Below are positions 25,673 through 35,159 of a stretch of DNA of 64,000 nt, one piece after another. Source of the stretch: Soonwooa sp023440705 (GTDB taxonomy: Bacteria; Bacteroidota; Bacteroidia; Flavobacteriales; Weeksellaceae); assembly GCA_023440705.1 (NCBI GenBank), contig JAEXRP010000100.1, positions 62,001 to 126,000 of the forward strand. Reading direction: 5' to 3'. The notes under the pieces are model-generated. The model saw only the letters and a program-made list of their open reading frames with translations. It was not told the DNA's origin and ran no database searches. Each line of letters begins with the position of its first letter. The stretch's first letter is position 1. A program made the position numbers and the translations under genes.

Positions 25673-26908
25673 TTATGCGATATCGTTAATCTCTTCAATT
25701 GTTTGTTTTTTACCCATACCTTCCTCGTCATAAACTTGGATTCGGGAACTAATACTTAAGATAATCCCTAGCTGAATGTAAGTAACCAACATCGATGTAC
25801 CACCATAACTTATCAATGGTAAAGGTTGTCCTGTAACAGGAATTAAATTAACTGCAACCGCGATATTAACACCCAATTGCACAAAAATCATTAGTCCAAT
25901 GGCGAGCACCAATAAGGAACCAAAAAAGGCTGGCATTTTACTCGCAATCATGACAATCCTAATCATCATAATCATGTAAAGACTTATCAATACAAAAGCC
26001 CCAATCCAACCATATTCTTCAACAATAATTGCGAAAATAAAATCCGAAACTGATTGAGGAAGTGTTTGTTTCAAAGCACTTTTTCCTGGTCCGATACCAT
26101 AAAATCCACCATGAACAATAGCTGCTTTCGCTTGCATGACTTGGTAGTTTTTCGCTTTTAAAGATTCGTCTTCAACATCTGCATTTTTTTTAGCATTTGT
26201 AAAAGTTTCGATACGGCTCATCCACGTGTGTACACGGTTGTTATTAATGATGCTAGTATTTAGTGCCACCAACAAAAACATAATTACTCCAATAACCGCT
26301 ACTGAAATAAATCCCGCAATGTACTTCCAATGCAATTGTCCAAAGACCAAAACCGCGATGGACACAATTAAAATCATTAAACCCGTAGATCCGTTATCTT
26401 TCGCAACCAAACCAAAAACCAATAAAATTGGTCCGAAAATATACATGACATTTTCAATGGGTAAACGTTCTCTTGCTATTTTCTTTGTTAAATATCTACA
26501 CAGATAAATGATTAACATTAAATAAGCAAACGATGACGGCTGGAAAGAAATCGGTGTTCCCGGAATCTTCAACCAACGCGACGCACTCGCCCCGTCAATA
26601 GTCTGTCCTGTAAACATCGTAACCACCAATAATCCGACGGTAATCGCCAACAAGATCGAACTCAGTTTACCAATATATTCGTATTTGATGGCGCCAATCC
26701 CACGCATAATTCCTAAACCTATCACAAGGAAAACCATGTGCTTAAGAACGTGTGAGGTTGTTGTACCATTATTCGCAATGTATTCCAGGTTAGAACTTGC
26801 CGAATAAACAGGAAATATCGACAGAAAGGATATCAAAATGATAACCATCCAAAGGACTTTGTCGCCCTTTAGTATTTCAAATTTATTATCTGTCGTTTGG
26901 TTTTCCAT
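25673..26908 (-). CDS. ftsW: Septal peptidoglycan polymerase FtsW (SEDS family)
   Basis: Polytopic SEDS glycosyltransferase that polymerises lipid II at the septum with FtsI. The 411-residue sequence shows about ten hydrophobic segments, the GASRWLKIPGTPISFQPSSF catalytic-proximal region, and the family signature VNLIPVTGQPLPLISYGGTS near 375. The start MENQTTDNKFEILKGDKVLW leaves a short cytoplasmic tail. It lies 20 bases after murD. Downstream is the hairpin-repeat spacer before murG. Confidence 0.95.
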   Translation of the reverse strand: MENQTTDNKFEILKGDKVLWMVIILISFLSIFPVYSASSNLEYIANNGTTTSHVLKHMVFLVIGLGIMRGIGAIKYEYIGKLSSILLAITVGLLVVTMFTGQTIDGASASRWLKIPGTPISFQPSSFAYLMLIIYLCRYLTKKIARERLPIENVMYIFGPILLVFGLVAKDNGSTGLMILIVSIAVLVFGQLHWKYIAGFISVAVIGVIMFLLVALNTSIINNNRVHTWMSRIETFTNAKKNADVEDESLKAKNYQVMQAKAAIVHGGFYGIGPGKSALKQTLPQSVSDFIFAIIVEEYGWIGAFVLISLYMIMMIRIVMIASKMPAFFGSLLVLAIGLMIFVQLGVNIAVAVNLIPVTGQPLPLISYGGTSMLVTYIQLGIILSISSRIQVYDEEGMGKKQTIEEINDIA

Positions 26909-26927
26909 CTTCCGTACTCTACTTCTT

Positions 26928-28271
26928 TTACTTAATTAATTTCAAAACTTCCGCCTTGAATTTGTTCCCACGATCTTCATAACCATTGAACAAATCAAAA
27001 CTTGCACAACAAGGAGATAACAAAACCGTATCACCTTCTTCTGCTAATTGCGAACAAATTTTAACCGCATCTTCCATACTCGATGTGTCATAGATTTGTT
27101 CTTTATCATTTTTAAAAAAGTCTATAATCTTTTGATTGTCAACACCAAGACAAACAATAGCTTTCACTTTTTTCTTCACCAATTCTTCAATTTCGGTGTA
27201 GTCGTTGCCTTTGTCTTTTCCGCCAACAATCCAAATCGTCGGCTGCTTCATACTTTCTAAAGCGAAATAAGTCGCATTAACATTGGTCGCCTTGCTATCG
27301 TTGATGTATCTAACACCGTGAACCTCCGCAACATTCTCTAATCTATGCTCAACCGCTTGGAAAGTCATTAACGAATTACGAATGCTTTCATTGCTGATAT
27401 TCAACAATTTACCAGCGATACTTGCTGCAAGACTGTTAGCAACATTATGTTTTCCCATCAAAGAAAGTTCTTCGATTTTCATTTCGAAATGCTGTTCTTC
27501 AACATTCACGAAAATATTAGAATCTGTAGCATAAGCACCATAATCCAATTTTTCAGACATTGAGAATGGCACTTTATTAACTTTAAGATCAAGCTTTTCC
27601 AGAATCTTTTGGCTCATTTCATCATCTTTATTGTAGATGAAAAAGTTTTGCTGATCTTGGTTTTCTGTAATTCTAAATTTCGCTAAAGCATATTCTTCGT
27701 AATCGTAATTGTACTGGTCAAGATGATCTTTTGACAAATTCAACAACAATGAAATATATGGTCTAAATGTTTGAATATCATCCAATTGAAAACTAGAAAC
27801 TTCCAAAACATAATAATCGAAACTTTCTTCCGCGACTTGTTTTGCAAAGCTTTTTCCGATGTTACCACCCAAACCTACATTGAAACCGTCCTCTTTTAAA
27901 ATATGATAAATTAAAGAAGTCGTCGTTGTTTTACCATTACTTCCTGTAATCGCAACGATCTTAGCATCAGTAAATTCCGATGCAAATTCTATCTCCGAAG
28001 ACAATCTAATGCCTTGGTTTTTGATTTTAAAAACGATGTCCGCCTTTTTCGGAATTCCGGGACTTTTGATCACCCAATCTGCCGAAAGAATGCGCTCTTC
28101 CGTATGTTGACCTTCCTCAAAGTCAACGCCTAAGTCTTTTAACTCGTTTTTGTAGTTGTCACGAATCTCGCCCATGTCCGAAAGAAAAACATCGAATCCT
28201 TTCTTCTTTGCTAAAAATGCAGCTCCAACGCCACTTTCGCCACCTCCTAAAATAACTACTTTCATACTCAA
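26928..28271 (-). CDS. murD: UDP-N-acetylmuramoylalanine-D-glutamate ligase
   Basis: Adds D-Glu to UDP-MurNAc-L-Ala. The 447-residue protein starts MSMKVVILGGGESGVGAAFLAK, carries VAITGSNGKTTTTSLI (ATP-binding), NLSKDHLDQY, the AVEHRLENVAEV and YINDSKATNVNAT motifs of MurD, and LLSPCCASFDLF near the C-terminus. It is a few bases downstream of mraY (6-base gap) in the dcw operon. Confidence 0.97.
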   Translation of the reverse strand: MSMKVVILGGGESGVGAAFLAKKKGFDVFLSDMGEIRDNYKNELKDLGVDFEEGQHTEERILSADWVIKSPGIPKKADIVFKIKNQGIRLSSEIEFASEFTDAKIVAITGSNGKTTTTSLIYHILKEDGFNVGLGGNIGKSFAKQVAEESFDYYVLEVSSFQLDDIQTFRPYISLLLNLSKDHLDQYNYDYEEYALAKFRITENQDQQNFFIYNKDDEMSQKILEKLDLKVNKVPFSMSEKLDYGAYATDSNIFVNVEEQHFEMKIEELSLMGKHNVANSLAASIAGKLLNISNESIRNSLMTFQAVEHRLENVAEVHGVRYINDSKATNVNATYFALESMKQPTIWIVGGKDKGNDYTEIEELVKKKVKAIVCLGVDNQKIIDFFKNDKEQIYDTSSMEDAVKICSQLAEEGDTVLLSPCCASFDLFNGYEDRGNKFKAEVLKLIK

Positions 28272-28277
28272 GATTTG

Positions 28278-29519
28278 TTATCTAGTTTTGAGTGTTATTA
28301 AACAAATAATCGCCAACAACATTCCCAAAATAATTGCTCTGTTTACAATTTTGCTCTCGTGGTAACCTTTTTTCTGATAATGATGGTGCAAAGGCGACAT
28401 CAAAAACAGACGGTTATTCTGAGCGTATTCTAAACCGTATTTTCTTTTTCTATATTTAAAAACAACCACCTGCAACATCACCGAAAGATTTTCTACCAAG
28501 AAAATTCCGCAAAGCACAGGGATTAGTAATTCTTTTCTTAAAATAATTGCTAAAACTGCAATCACACCGCCCAACATCAAACTTCCTGTATCTCCCATGA
28601 ATACTTGCGCTGGATAAGTATTGTACCAGAAAAATCCGATAACTGCACCAACCAATGCGAGAGCAAAAATCGTGGTTTCACCCATATTCGGAAGGAACAT
28701 AATATTGAGATAATCCGCAAAAATGATGTTACCCGACAAGTAAGCAAAAAACGCCAAAGTTAACAATATGACGACGCTGGTTCCGGCTGCTAGACCGTCG
28801 ATTCCATCAGTGATATTTGCCCCGTTAGATACTGCCGTTACGATGAAAATAACAATCGGGATAAACACAATCCAAGACCACTCATGTGCATCGTCAGGAC
28901 TCATCCAAAACAAAATTCCGCTGTAGTCGAATTCATTATTTTTTGTAAACGGAACTGTCGAAACTGGGATTTTTTCTTCTGGCATAAAGTTTTTTTCAAC
29001 ATTGTTACGGTTGACAACTTTAGCATCAGAATATTTTCTTTTAACCTCAATATCAGGATGAAAATACATTGTTACTCCGACAATTAAGCCTAAACCAACT
29101 TGTCCAATAACTTTGAATTTTCCTTTTAATCCGTCTTTATTTTTTTTAATCTTTTTTAAATAATCGTCCAAAAATCCAATCGCACCCATCCAAAACACCG
29201 ATACAATCAATAAAACGATGTATACATTTGTAATCCTCGTGAACAACAGCACTGGAATAATCGTCGCCACAATAATGATGATTCCACCCATTGTTGGCGT
29301 TCCTTCTTTTTGTTTTTGACCTGCTAAACCCAAATCTCTCACCAACTCACCCATTTGTTTTTGACGGAGATAATTGATGATTTTTTTACCGTATGCTAAA
29401 GCAATAATCAGTGAAAACAACACAGCCATCGCCGCTCGAAACGAAATGTATCGAAACAAGTTCATCCCCGGAATATGGATGCCATGGCTGATGAGATATT
29501 CGTTTAGATAGTATAACAT
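28278..29519 (-). CDS. mraY: Phospho-N-acetylmuramoyl-pentapeptide transferase
   Basis: Integral membrane enzyme that transfers phospho-MurNAc-pentapeptide to undecaprenyl phosphate, making lipid I. The 413-residue sequence has the catalytic and nucleotide-binding segments GFLDDYLK (conserved DD), NGANITDGIDGLA, FMGDTGSLMLGG and the PLHHHYQKKG loop. It is longer than E. coli MraY (~360) because of an extra soluble insert near 150-215 (EVKRKYSDAKVVNRNNVEKN). Its start is directly adjacent to the left inverted repeat that bounds the four-helix-bundle gene. Confidence 0.96.
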   Translation of the reverse strand: MLYYLNEYLISHGIHIPGMNLFRYISFRAAMAVLFSLIIALAYGKKIINYLRQKQMGELVRDLGLAGQKQKEGTPTMGGIIIIVATIIPVLLFTRITNVYIVLLIVSVFWMGAIGFLDDYLKKIKKNKDGLKGKFKVIGQVGLGLIVGVTMYFHPDIEVKRKYSDAKVVNRNNVEKNFMPEEKIPVSTVPFTKNNEFDYSGILFWMSPDDAHEWSWIVFIPIVIFIVTAVSNGANITDGIDGLAAGTSVVILLTLAFFAYLSGNIIFADYLNIMFLPNMGETTIFALALVGAVIGFFWYNTYPAQVFMGDTGSLMLGGVIAVLAIILRKELLIPVLCGIFLVENLSVMLQVVVFKYRKRKYGLEYAQNNRLFLMSPLHHHYQKKGYHESKIVNRAIILGMLLAIICLITLKTR

Positions 29520-29525
29520 TTTCTT

Positions 29526-29962
29526 GATTTAAAGATTAAATAATTTAAAATTTAAAGATTTCTCTTTTCTATATTTTGACTTAGATATTTTATAAAATTT
29601 GATAAATTAGAAGATACTTCTTTTGATAATACTAAGATTTCGTCTCCAATATTATCATCATCAAGTCCAACTTTTTTACTTATAAAAATCATATTTCTTA
29701 CTTCTCCACAACTTCCTTTAGATATTTTCAGAAAGCGAATGAATTGTCTATTGCTATTATATTCTGAGCCTTCAGCGATATTATTTGCTACCGAAATTCC
29801 AGCTCTTTTTATTTGATTTACGAATTCAAATTCATTTTTAAAACTATCGTTTTTAACATATTCAAAAATCTTTTGAACTAAGTCCAAGCTCTTTTGATAA
29901 ACTGGAAACTCTTCAAAATTTTTTGTCATCTGATAGTTTTTAAATAATTGAATTCTTAAATC
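29526..29962 (-). repeat. Element-like unit bounded by 25-bp imperfect inverted repeats
   Basis: Left end 29526-29550 (GATTTAAAGATTAAATAATT, then TAAAA) matches the reverse complement of right end 29938-29962 at 21 of 25 positions. The two repeats fill the spacers between mraY start, the four-helix-bundle gene and murE stop. Low complexity makes chance similarity possible, but the symmetry around a foreign-looking gene is notable and resembles the stem of 23S rRNA intervening sequences. Confidence 0.55.
29552..29929 (-). CDS. Four-helix-bundle protein (23S rRNA intervening-sequence family)
   Basis: A 125-residue helical protein of the S23/IVP family, which is best known from ORFs inside 23S rRNA intervening sequences and is structurally related to the Avd accessory protein of diversity-generating retroelements. 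The family pattern is clear: FEEFPVYQKSLDLVQKI, QIKRAGISVANNIAEGSEYN and RFLKISKGSCGEVRNMI. It lies in a 451-base gap of the dcw operon between murE and mraY, on the same strand. Whether it affects RNA is unknown. More AT-rich than its neighbours, and bounded by inverted repeats, so transfer into the operon is plausible. Confidence 0.9.
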   Translation of the reverse strand: MTKNFEEFPVYQKSLDLVQKIFEYVKNDSFKNEFEFVNQIKRAGISVANNIAEGSEYNSNRQFIRFLKISKGSCGEVRNMIFISKKVGLDDDNIGDEILVLSKEVSSNLSNFIKYLSQNIEKRNL

Positions 29963-29970
29963 TTTTAATT

Positions 29971-31437
29971 CTATTTACTCATTAATTTATAAAGTTCTGT
30001 GATGACTTCTTTATCATCGAAATGATGTTTAACACCATTTATTTCTTGGTACGTTTCGTGACCTTTACCCGCCACCAAAATGATGTCTTTTGGCTCTGAG
30101 AACTTGATAGCCATTTTAATGGCTTCTTTACGATCAGGTATCGAAACATATTTATTAAAATTCTGAGGTTCAACACCAGCTTCAATTTCTTTGATAATCG
30201 CATTTGGATCTTCCGTTCTTGGATTGTCCGACGTGATAATCGCTAAAGTTGCTTTCTGTGTTGCAATTTTCCCCATTTGAGGACGTTTGCCATGATCTCG
30301 ATCGCCACCACAACCAAAAACACAAATCAGTCTTTCGTTTTTAGTTCTGATTTCGTTAATGCTGTCCAAAATATTTTCTAAAGCATCGGGCGTATGCGCA
30401 TAATCGACCACGAAGAAAATTCCACCATCAGATTTCATCGTTTCGAAACGACCATTAACACGATGAAGTTTTGAAATCGCTTGTAAAATTTCATCTTCTT
30501 GCATTCCTAATTCTATCGCAATACCAAAAGCCAAAAGCAAATTATAAACATTGAACTTCCCTGTTAAAGTCGTCCAAAATTCTTTCCCATTAAAGTTTAA
30601 CAACATACCGTTGAAATCAACCTCCAGCAACTTTCCGTGGAAATCTGCCATCGTCTTCATCGCGAAAGACTTTTTAGTTGCCTTGGTATTTTGCAACATC
30701 ACACTTCCGTTTTTGTCATCCGCATTGGTAATTGCAATGGCGCCAACTTCTAACTCATCAAAAAATCTTTTTTTGGCTTGAATATAATTTTCAAAAGTCT
30801 TGTGATAATCCAAATGGTCTCTCGTGATATTCGTGAAACCAGCAATTTTAAAATGCAAACCTTCGATGCGATCTTGCGTAATGCCGTGAGAACTTACTTC
30901 CATAAAAGCATATTCGCAACCTTTGTCAACCGCTTTCGCCAACATTTCGTTAAGGCGAATCACGTCTGGCGTTGTATGTGTACTTGGGATCACCTCATCA
31001 GCAATGCGATATTCCACCGTCGAAATAAGCGCTGATGGATAACCCAAATTTTTAAAAATATCAAATAACAAAGTTGTTACGGAGGTTTTGCCATTAGTCC
31101 CAGTAACACCGACTAAGTTTAATTTTTTTGAAGGATTGTCGAAGAAATTTGAAGCTAAATGACCTAAAGCTTTCGACGAATCCTTAACTAAAATATAAGT
31201 AACTTCTTCATTAATCGTTTCTGGCAAAACTTCGCAAACAATAATCGTTGCGCCTTTCTCAATCGCAGAATTAATAAATGAATGTCCATCCGCAACCACA
31301 CCTTTAATAGCAACATACAAAGCATCTTCAACAGCTTTTCTACTGTCAAAAACCAACACAGAAACTTCTTTGTCCAAAGTTCCTTTAGTTTCTAAAACCG
31401 TGATGTTTGCTAATAATTTTTCTAAATTCATTTTCAA
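29971..31437 (-). CDS. murE: UDP-N-acetylmuramoyl-tripeptide synthetase (MurE)
   Basis: Adds the third stem residue (meso-diaminopimelate or lysine). The 488-residue protein has VTGTNGKTSVTTL (ATP-binding, about 114), STHTTPDVIRLNEML, NITRDHLDYHKTFENY, and VVDYAHTPDALEN. The C-terminal specificity loop reads ITSDNPRTEDPNAI, and DNPR is the signature of meso-DAP-adding enzymes. It is 5 bases after ftsI and is followed by the four-helix-bundle gene. Confidence 0.97.
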   Translation of the reverse strand: MKMNLEKLLANITVLETKGTLDKEVSVLVFDSRKAVEDALYVAIKGVVADGHSFINSAIEKGATIIVCEVLPETINEEVTYILVKDSSKALGHLASNFFDNPSKKLNLVGVTGTNGKTSVTTLLFDIFKNLGYPSALISTVEYRIADEVIPSTHTTPDVIRLNEMLAKAVDKGCEYAFMEVSSHGITQDRIEGLHFKIAGFTNITRDHLDYHKTFENYIQAKKRFFDELEVGAIAITNADDKNGSVMLQNTKATKKSFAMKTMADFHGKLLEVDFNGMLLNFNGKEFWTTLTGKFNVYNLLLAFGIAIELGMQEDEILQAISKLHRVNGRFETMKSDGGIFFVVDYAHTPDALENILDSINEIRTKNERLICVFGCGGDRDHGKRPQMGKIATQKATLAIITSDNPRTEDPNAIIKEIEAGVEPQNFNKYVSIPDRKEAIKMAIKFSEPKDIILVAGKGHETYQEINGVKHHFDDKEVITELYKLMSK

Positions 31438-31441
31438 TTCT

Positions 31442-33436
31442 TTATTTCTGTAAAGTCAGATATATTCTTTGATTTTTACCAATCGTTGCTCCCGCAGACG
31501 GAAATTGCTCCATGCTTTTACCAACACCTTTGAAGTCCACGCGATAGCCCAAATTCTCTAATTGTGGAATTGCATTCTTCCCAATCATCCCAACAACATT
31601 CGGCATTTGACGATTCTCAACAGAGACTTTGCGGTTAGGTTCAATCATTTTGTCAAGTTTCACCTTGTGCTCTACCAACAATTCTTTCTCCACATTAAGC
31701 GGCGTTTTCAAAAAAGTTTTACCAGCAATTTCTTTAAAAACTGGCGCTGAAACTGATCCTCCATAAAATCCTTTCGATGTATCTGGCTGATTAATCATCA
31801 CGATGCATGTATATTTTGGATTATCTGATGGATAAAACCCCGCAAATGACGCTTGATATTTTCTTGGTCCTGGTTTCCAATATTCGAATCTTGCCGTCCC
31901 CGTTTTACCAGCGATTTTAAGATTCGGTGTATAGATACTTTTCGCGGTTCCTTTTTCTACTGCTTTTGTCAGCGCATCAGTCATCATTTTTATCGCCTTA
32001 TCAGATGCCATTTTGTTAACCAAAATTTCTGGTTTTGCTTCGTACAATACTTTTCCGTCTTTCATTACTTTATCAATGAAAAGCGGTTTTACCATTTTGC
32101 CATGATTCGCAACACCATTATAAAAAGTTGTCAATTGTAAAAGACTGAAACTTGATGAATAACCGTAAGACAATGACGCTAAAGTTGCTTTGTTCCAACG
32201 TTTACTTTTAGGCGTTTGGATAGAAGGTTTTGCAATTCCTGGAAGTTCGATGTCCATTTTATCAAACATTTTCCATCTTCTCCAATGGTCCAAAAATACT
32301 TCTGGTTTGTCAGCGTAATGCGAAGTAATAATTTTAGCCGCACCAACATTACTCGATTTTGCTAAAACATCACTAACATCGTAAGTTCCGCCGCCGTGAC
32401 CGTCTGTAATTAACTGTCCAGCGTAAGTCCAGCTACCACTTCCGATATTAACTTTGGTATTTTCGTCCACAAAACCATCATCCATCGCCGCCAAAATCGA
32501 CATTGTTTTAATAATAGATCCGGGCTCTTGCGCGTCTTTTACAGCAAAATTATAGGCATCAACATAAATCCCAGGTTCTGTTCTACGAAGGTTAACCATC
32601 GCACGGACTTTACCAGTTTGGGTTTCCATAACGACAACACAACCATGATCCGCATCAAAGTTGATCAACTGATTTTCTAAAGCCGTGTGTGCAATATCTT
32701 GAATTCTTAAATCTAAAGTTGTGTACACATCTTCGCCATCAACAGGCTCCTGAACTTTCCAATAATCGATTGGCTTCCACTGTGATGCGTTGATTCTTTG
32801 TTCCAACCGTTTACCATCTGTACCAGTCAAATATTTACTAAAAGCACCTTCAAGTCCAGACTTTCCATTTTCGTTGTCAGCACCAATTGTACCAGCTCCG
32901 ATTTGCGTTGTTGCAAGTTCTCTTTTATAATTTCGATCAACGATAAAACCACCTTTGTTTTTCCCTTTTTTAAAAATTGGAAAATTGCGGATTCTATCGT
33001 ATTCATCAAAGTCTAGACCTTTTACTAAAGAATAATATTGATTTTTCTTCTTCTTCTGCTCGTCAAATTTTGCACGGAAATAACTTCTTGGTTTATCAAA
33101 CATTAAGCTCAAAGAATCTGTCAATTCGCCAATGTTATTTTGATAAATTGTATCACGCATCGTTTTGAAATCCAAATAGATATCGTAACGCATCACCGTT
33201 GTCGCCAAGATAGAACCATCGGCTGCATAAAGATTTCCACGAGCCGCTTTCAGCGTTGCTTCGCGGTAGTTTTTGTTGATATAGTTATTCTGAAACTCCT
33301 CAACATTTGTATTTTGTAAAATAAGAATACGAACCAAAAATATCGTAAAGAGACCAAAAGCTACCAATGCAAAAAGGTAGCCCCATCTCAACGCTTTGGA
33401 ACGCTTCTTTTCGTAATCATTGTTTTGTTTTGACAT
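31442..33436 (-). CDS. ftsI: Penicillin-binding protein, septal transpeptidase FtsI/PBP3-like
   Basis: Class B PBP that crosslinks septal peptidoglycan. The 664-residue protein has an N-terminal transmembrane segment (about 14-36), a dimerisation domain, and transpeptidase motifs: SxxK in GSIIK with Ser307, SSN in AKSSNVGA, and KTG in AGKTGTARFEY. A single PASTA-like domain occupies the C-terminal ~65 residues (MPNVVGMIGKNAIPQLENLG), a feature of Bacteroidota FtsI. The start overlaps ftsL by 20 bases. Confidence 0.96.
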   Translation of the reverse strand: MSKQNNDYEKKRSKALRWGYLFALVAFGLFTIFLVRILILQNTNVEEFQNNYINKNYREATLKAARGNLYAADGSILATTVMRYDIYLDFKTMRDTIYQNNIGELTDSLSLMFDKPRSYFRAKFDEQKKKKNQYYSLVKGLDFDEYDRIRNFPIFKKGKNKGGFIVDRNYKRELATTQIGAGTIGADNENGKSGLEGAFSKYLTGTDGKRLEQRINASQWKPIDYWKVQEPVDGEDVYTTLDLRIQDIAHTALENQLINFDADHGCVVVMETQTGKVRAMVNLRRTEPGIYVDAYNFAVKDAQEPGSIIKTMSILAAMDDGFVDENTKVNIGSGSWTYAGQLITDGHGGGTYDVSDVLAKSSNVGAAKIITSHYADKPEVFLDHWRRWKMFDKMDIELPGIAKPSIQTPKSKRWNKATLASLSYGYSSSFSLLQLTTFYNGVANHGKMVKPLFIDKVMKDGKVLYEAKPEILVNKMASDKAIKMMTDALTKAVEKGTAKSIYTPNLKIAGKTGTARFEYWKPGPRKYQASFAGFYPSDNPKYTCIVMINQPDTSKGFYGGSVSAPVFKEIAGKTFLKTPLNVEKELLVEHKVKLDKMIEPNRKVSVENRQMPNVVGMIGKNAIPQLENLGYRVDFKGVGKSMEQFPSAGATIGKNQRIYLTLQK

Positions 33437-33785
33437 TTGTGCTATCTAGTTTTATAAGGAGTTTCATCGGGTGACTTTCTAAGGTCATTAGCGAGTCGGT
33501 CAGCATTTCTTTCCCTAATTCTGATTCTAATTTTATCTTGATCAATCTACTTTGCGCGTAGGCATTTCGAGATTTATATTCTTCCGTTTCTTCTTTTAAT
33601 TCGTTAACGCGTTCGATTTTTTTACCCACCAAGTGGTTGCTATAGATCATCACCATTAACAATCCGAACACCATCAAAAAATATTTGTAATGAACTGTAA
33701 CCTCATCACGATTAAGAAAATTCCCCTTGATGATGTCCATCACGGTTAATTTTTTCTTTGGACGATTAAGGTTTCTTCTAGCCAA
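33417..33785 (-). CDS. ftsL: FtsL-like cell division protein
   Basis: A 122-residue bitopic protein in the position of ftsL, between rsmH and ftsI. It has a basic N-terminus (MARRNLNRPKKKLTVMDIIK), a transmembrane helix about 37-54 (YFLMVFGLLMVMIYSNHL) and a leucine/charged coiled-coil-like periplasmic region (KKIERVNELKEETEEYKS). Flavobacterial versions are often annotated as FtsL or a hypothetical membrane protein; the assignment rests on position and topology more than sequence identity. It overlaps ftsI by 20 bases. Confidence 0.82.
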   Translation of the reverse strand: MARRNLNRPKKKLTVMDIIKGNFLNRDEVTVHYKYFLMVFGLLMVMIYSNHLVGKKIERVNELKEETEEYKSRNAYAQSRLIKIKLESELGKEMLTDSLMTLESHPMKLLIKLDSTNVKTKQ

Positions 33786-33802
33786 TTTTTATTTTTTCTT
33801 TA

Positions 33803-34702
33803 TTAAATTTTACTTCCTATTCTCATTTTCGCACTTCTAGCACGAGAATTTTCTTCAATCTCCTTATCATCAGGAATAATGGCTTTGGTTTTTATCAAGT
33901 CAAATGACTTTTTAAAATTTCCATAAATATCGCGTTCTGGCTCACCTTCGAACATTCCGTTTTTCAAAAATCTTTTCACCAAACGATCTTCTAAAGAATG
34001 ATAAGAAATCACCACCAAACGACCTTCAGGTTTTAGAATTTTATACGATTGAATCAACATTTCCTTCAACACGTCCAACTCCTGATTCACTTCAATTCTT
34101 ACCGCTTGGAAGACTTGTGCAAAAAATTTGTTACTCTTATGCGATGGGATATAACTAAAAATATCTTTCAGATCCTGCGTTGTTTCAATTAATTTATTCT
34201 TACGATGATGGACAATTTGGCGTGCTAACTTTCTCGCTTCACGCAATTCGCCATAATAATAAAAGATGTCAGCAAGTTGCTCTTCTTCGTATTCGTTAAT
34301 GACTTTTTTAGCGTCAAGAGCTTGCATCACATTCATTCGCATATCCAAAGGCGCATTGCTACGAATCGAAAATCCGCGATCTGCTTCATCAAACTGATGC
34401 GACGAAACGCCCAAATCAGCCAAAATCCCATCAACCTGAGGAACGCCATACATTAACATCGAATTTTCTAAAAATCTGAAATTCTGATTAATTAATGTAA
34501 AACGAGAATCATCCAAAGCATTTTTTAACGCATCTGTATCTTGATCAAAAGAAAACAAACGTCCTTCTGGAGACAACCTTGACAAAATCTCACGAGAATG
34601 CCCACCGCCACCAAAAGTGCAATCCACGTAGATACCATCGGGATTAGTCACCAAAGCATCTACACTATCTTTTAACAATACAGGATTATGATACATCGTC
34701 AT
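33803..34702 (-). CDS. rsmH: 16S rRNA (cytosine1402-N4)-methyltransferase RsmH
   Basis: Methylates the N4 of C1402 in 16S rRNA. The 299-residue protein has YHNPVLLKDSVDALV, the SAM-binding VDCTFGGGGHSREIL, DGILADLGVSSHQFD, RGFSIRSNAPLDMRM and ISYHSLEDRLVKRF, all characteristic of MraW/RsmH. It overlaps mraZ by 17 bases, so the two are coupled as in most bacteria. Confidence 0.97.
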   Translation of the reverse strand: MTMYHNPVLLKDSVDALVTNPDGIYVDCTFGGGGHSREILSRLSPEGRLFSFDQDTDALKNALDDSRFTLINQNFRFLENSMLMYGVPQVDGILADLGVSSHQFDEADRGFSIRSNAPLDMRMNVMQALDAKKVINEYEEEQLADIFYYYGELREARKLARQIVHHRKNKLIETTQDLKDIFSYIPSHKSNKFFAQVFQAVRIEVNQELDVLKEMLIQSYKILKPEGRLVVISYHSLEDRLVKRFLKNGMFEGEPERDIYGNFKKSFDLIKTKAIIPDDKEIEENSRARSAKMRIGSKI

Positions 34703-35153
34703 TATTATTATTTCCCATCACTTCTTCTGCCAAGTTTGCAAAATCTGCAGCGCCAGCATTAATGATTGCTTCATAAGCTTCTTTATCCCAAACCTCAAAC
34801 AATTCGCCAGCACTCGCAATCACAATATCTTTTGTAAGATTTGCAAAAACCGCAAGATCTTTAGAAATTTGCAACCTTGCGCTGGAGTCAAGTTCGACAA
34901 CTTTAACACCCGCTGTGAAAATTCGGATAAACTCAACATTTTTCTTAACGAATCTGTTGAGACTGTTCACTTGTTTCATAACAGGCTCCCAGTTTTTTTG
35001 AGGATAAACTTCAAGACAATCGTTGAACACAGAGCGCTTAACAATAAGCGTCTGATCACCAAAGACTTCCAACTGCTTCGCCAGCGAAGAAGGAAGTTTG
35101 ATGCGGCCTTTGTCATCAATTTTACACTCGTATGTTCCGATGAAATGATTCAT
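34686..35153 (-). CDS. mraZ: Transcriptional regulator and division protein MraZ
   Basis: Ring-forming AbrB-fold DNA-binding protein that represses the dcw promoter. The ATG at 35153 (MNHFIGTYECKIDDKGRIKL) is the family-typical start and gives 155 residues; the frame can be extended to a GTG at 35183 but that would run into one of the MraZ boxes. Two DXXXR-type segments are visible: CKIDDKGRIKLPSSL and VELDSSARLQISKDL. It heads the dcw cluster, preceded by three 10-base direct repeats at 35174-35203 that fit MraZ sites. Confidence 0.95.
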   Translation of the reverse strand: MNHFIGTYECKIDDKGRIKLPSSLAKQLEVFGDQTLIVKRSVFNDCLEVYPQKNWEPVMKQVNSLNRFVKKNVEFIRIFTAGVKVVELDSSARLQISKDLAVFANLTKDIVIASAGELFEVWDKEAYEAIINAGAADFANLAEEVMGNNNNDDVS

Positions 35154-35159
35154 TTGGGA

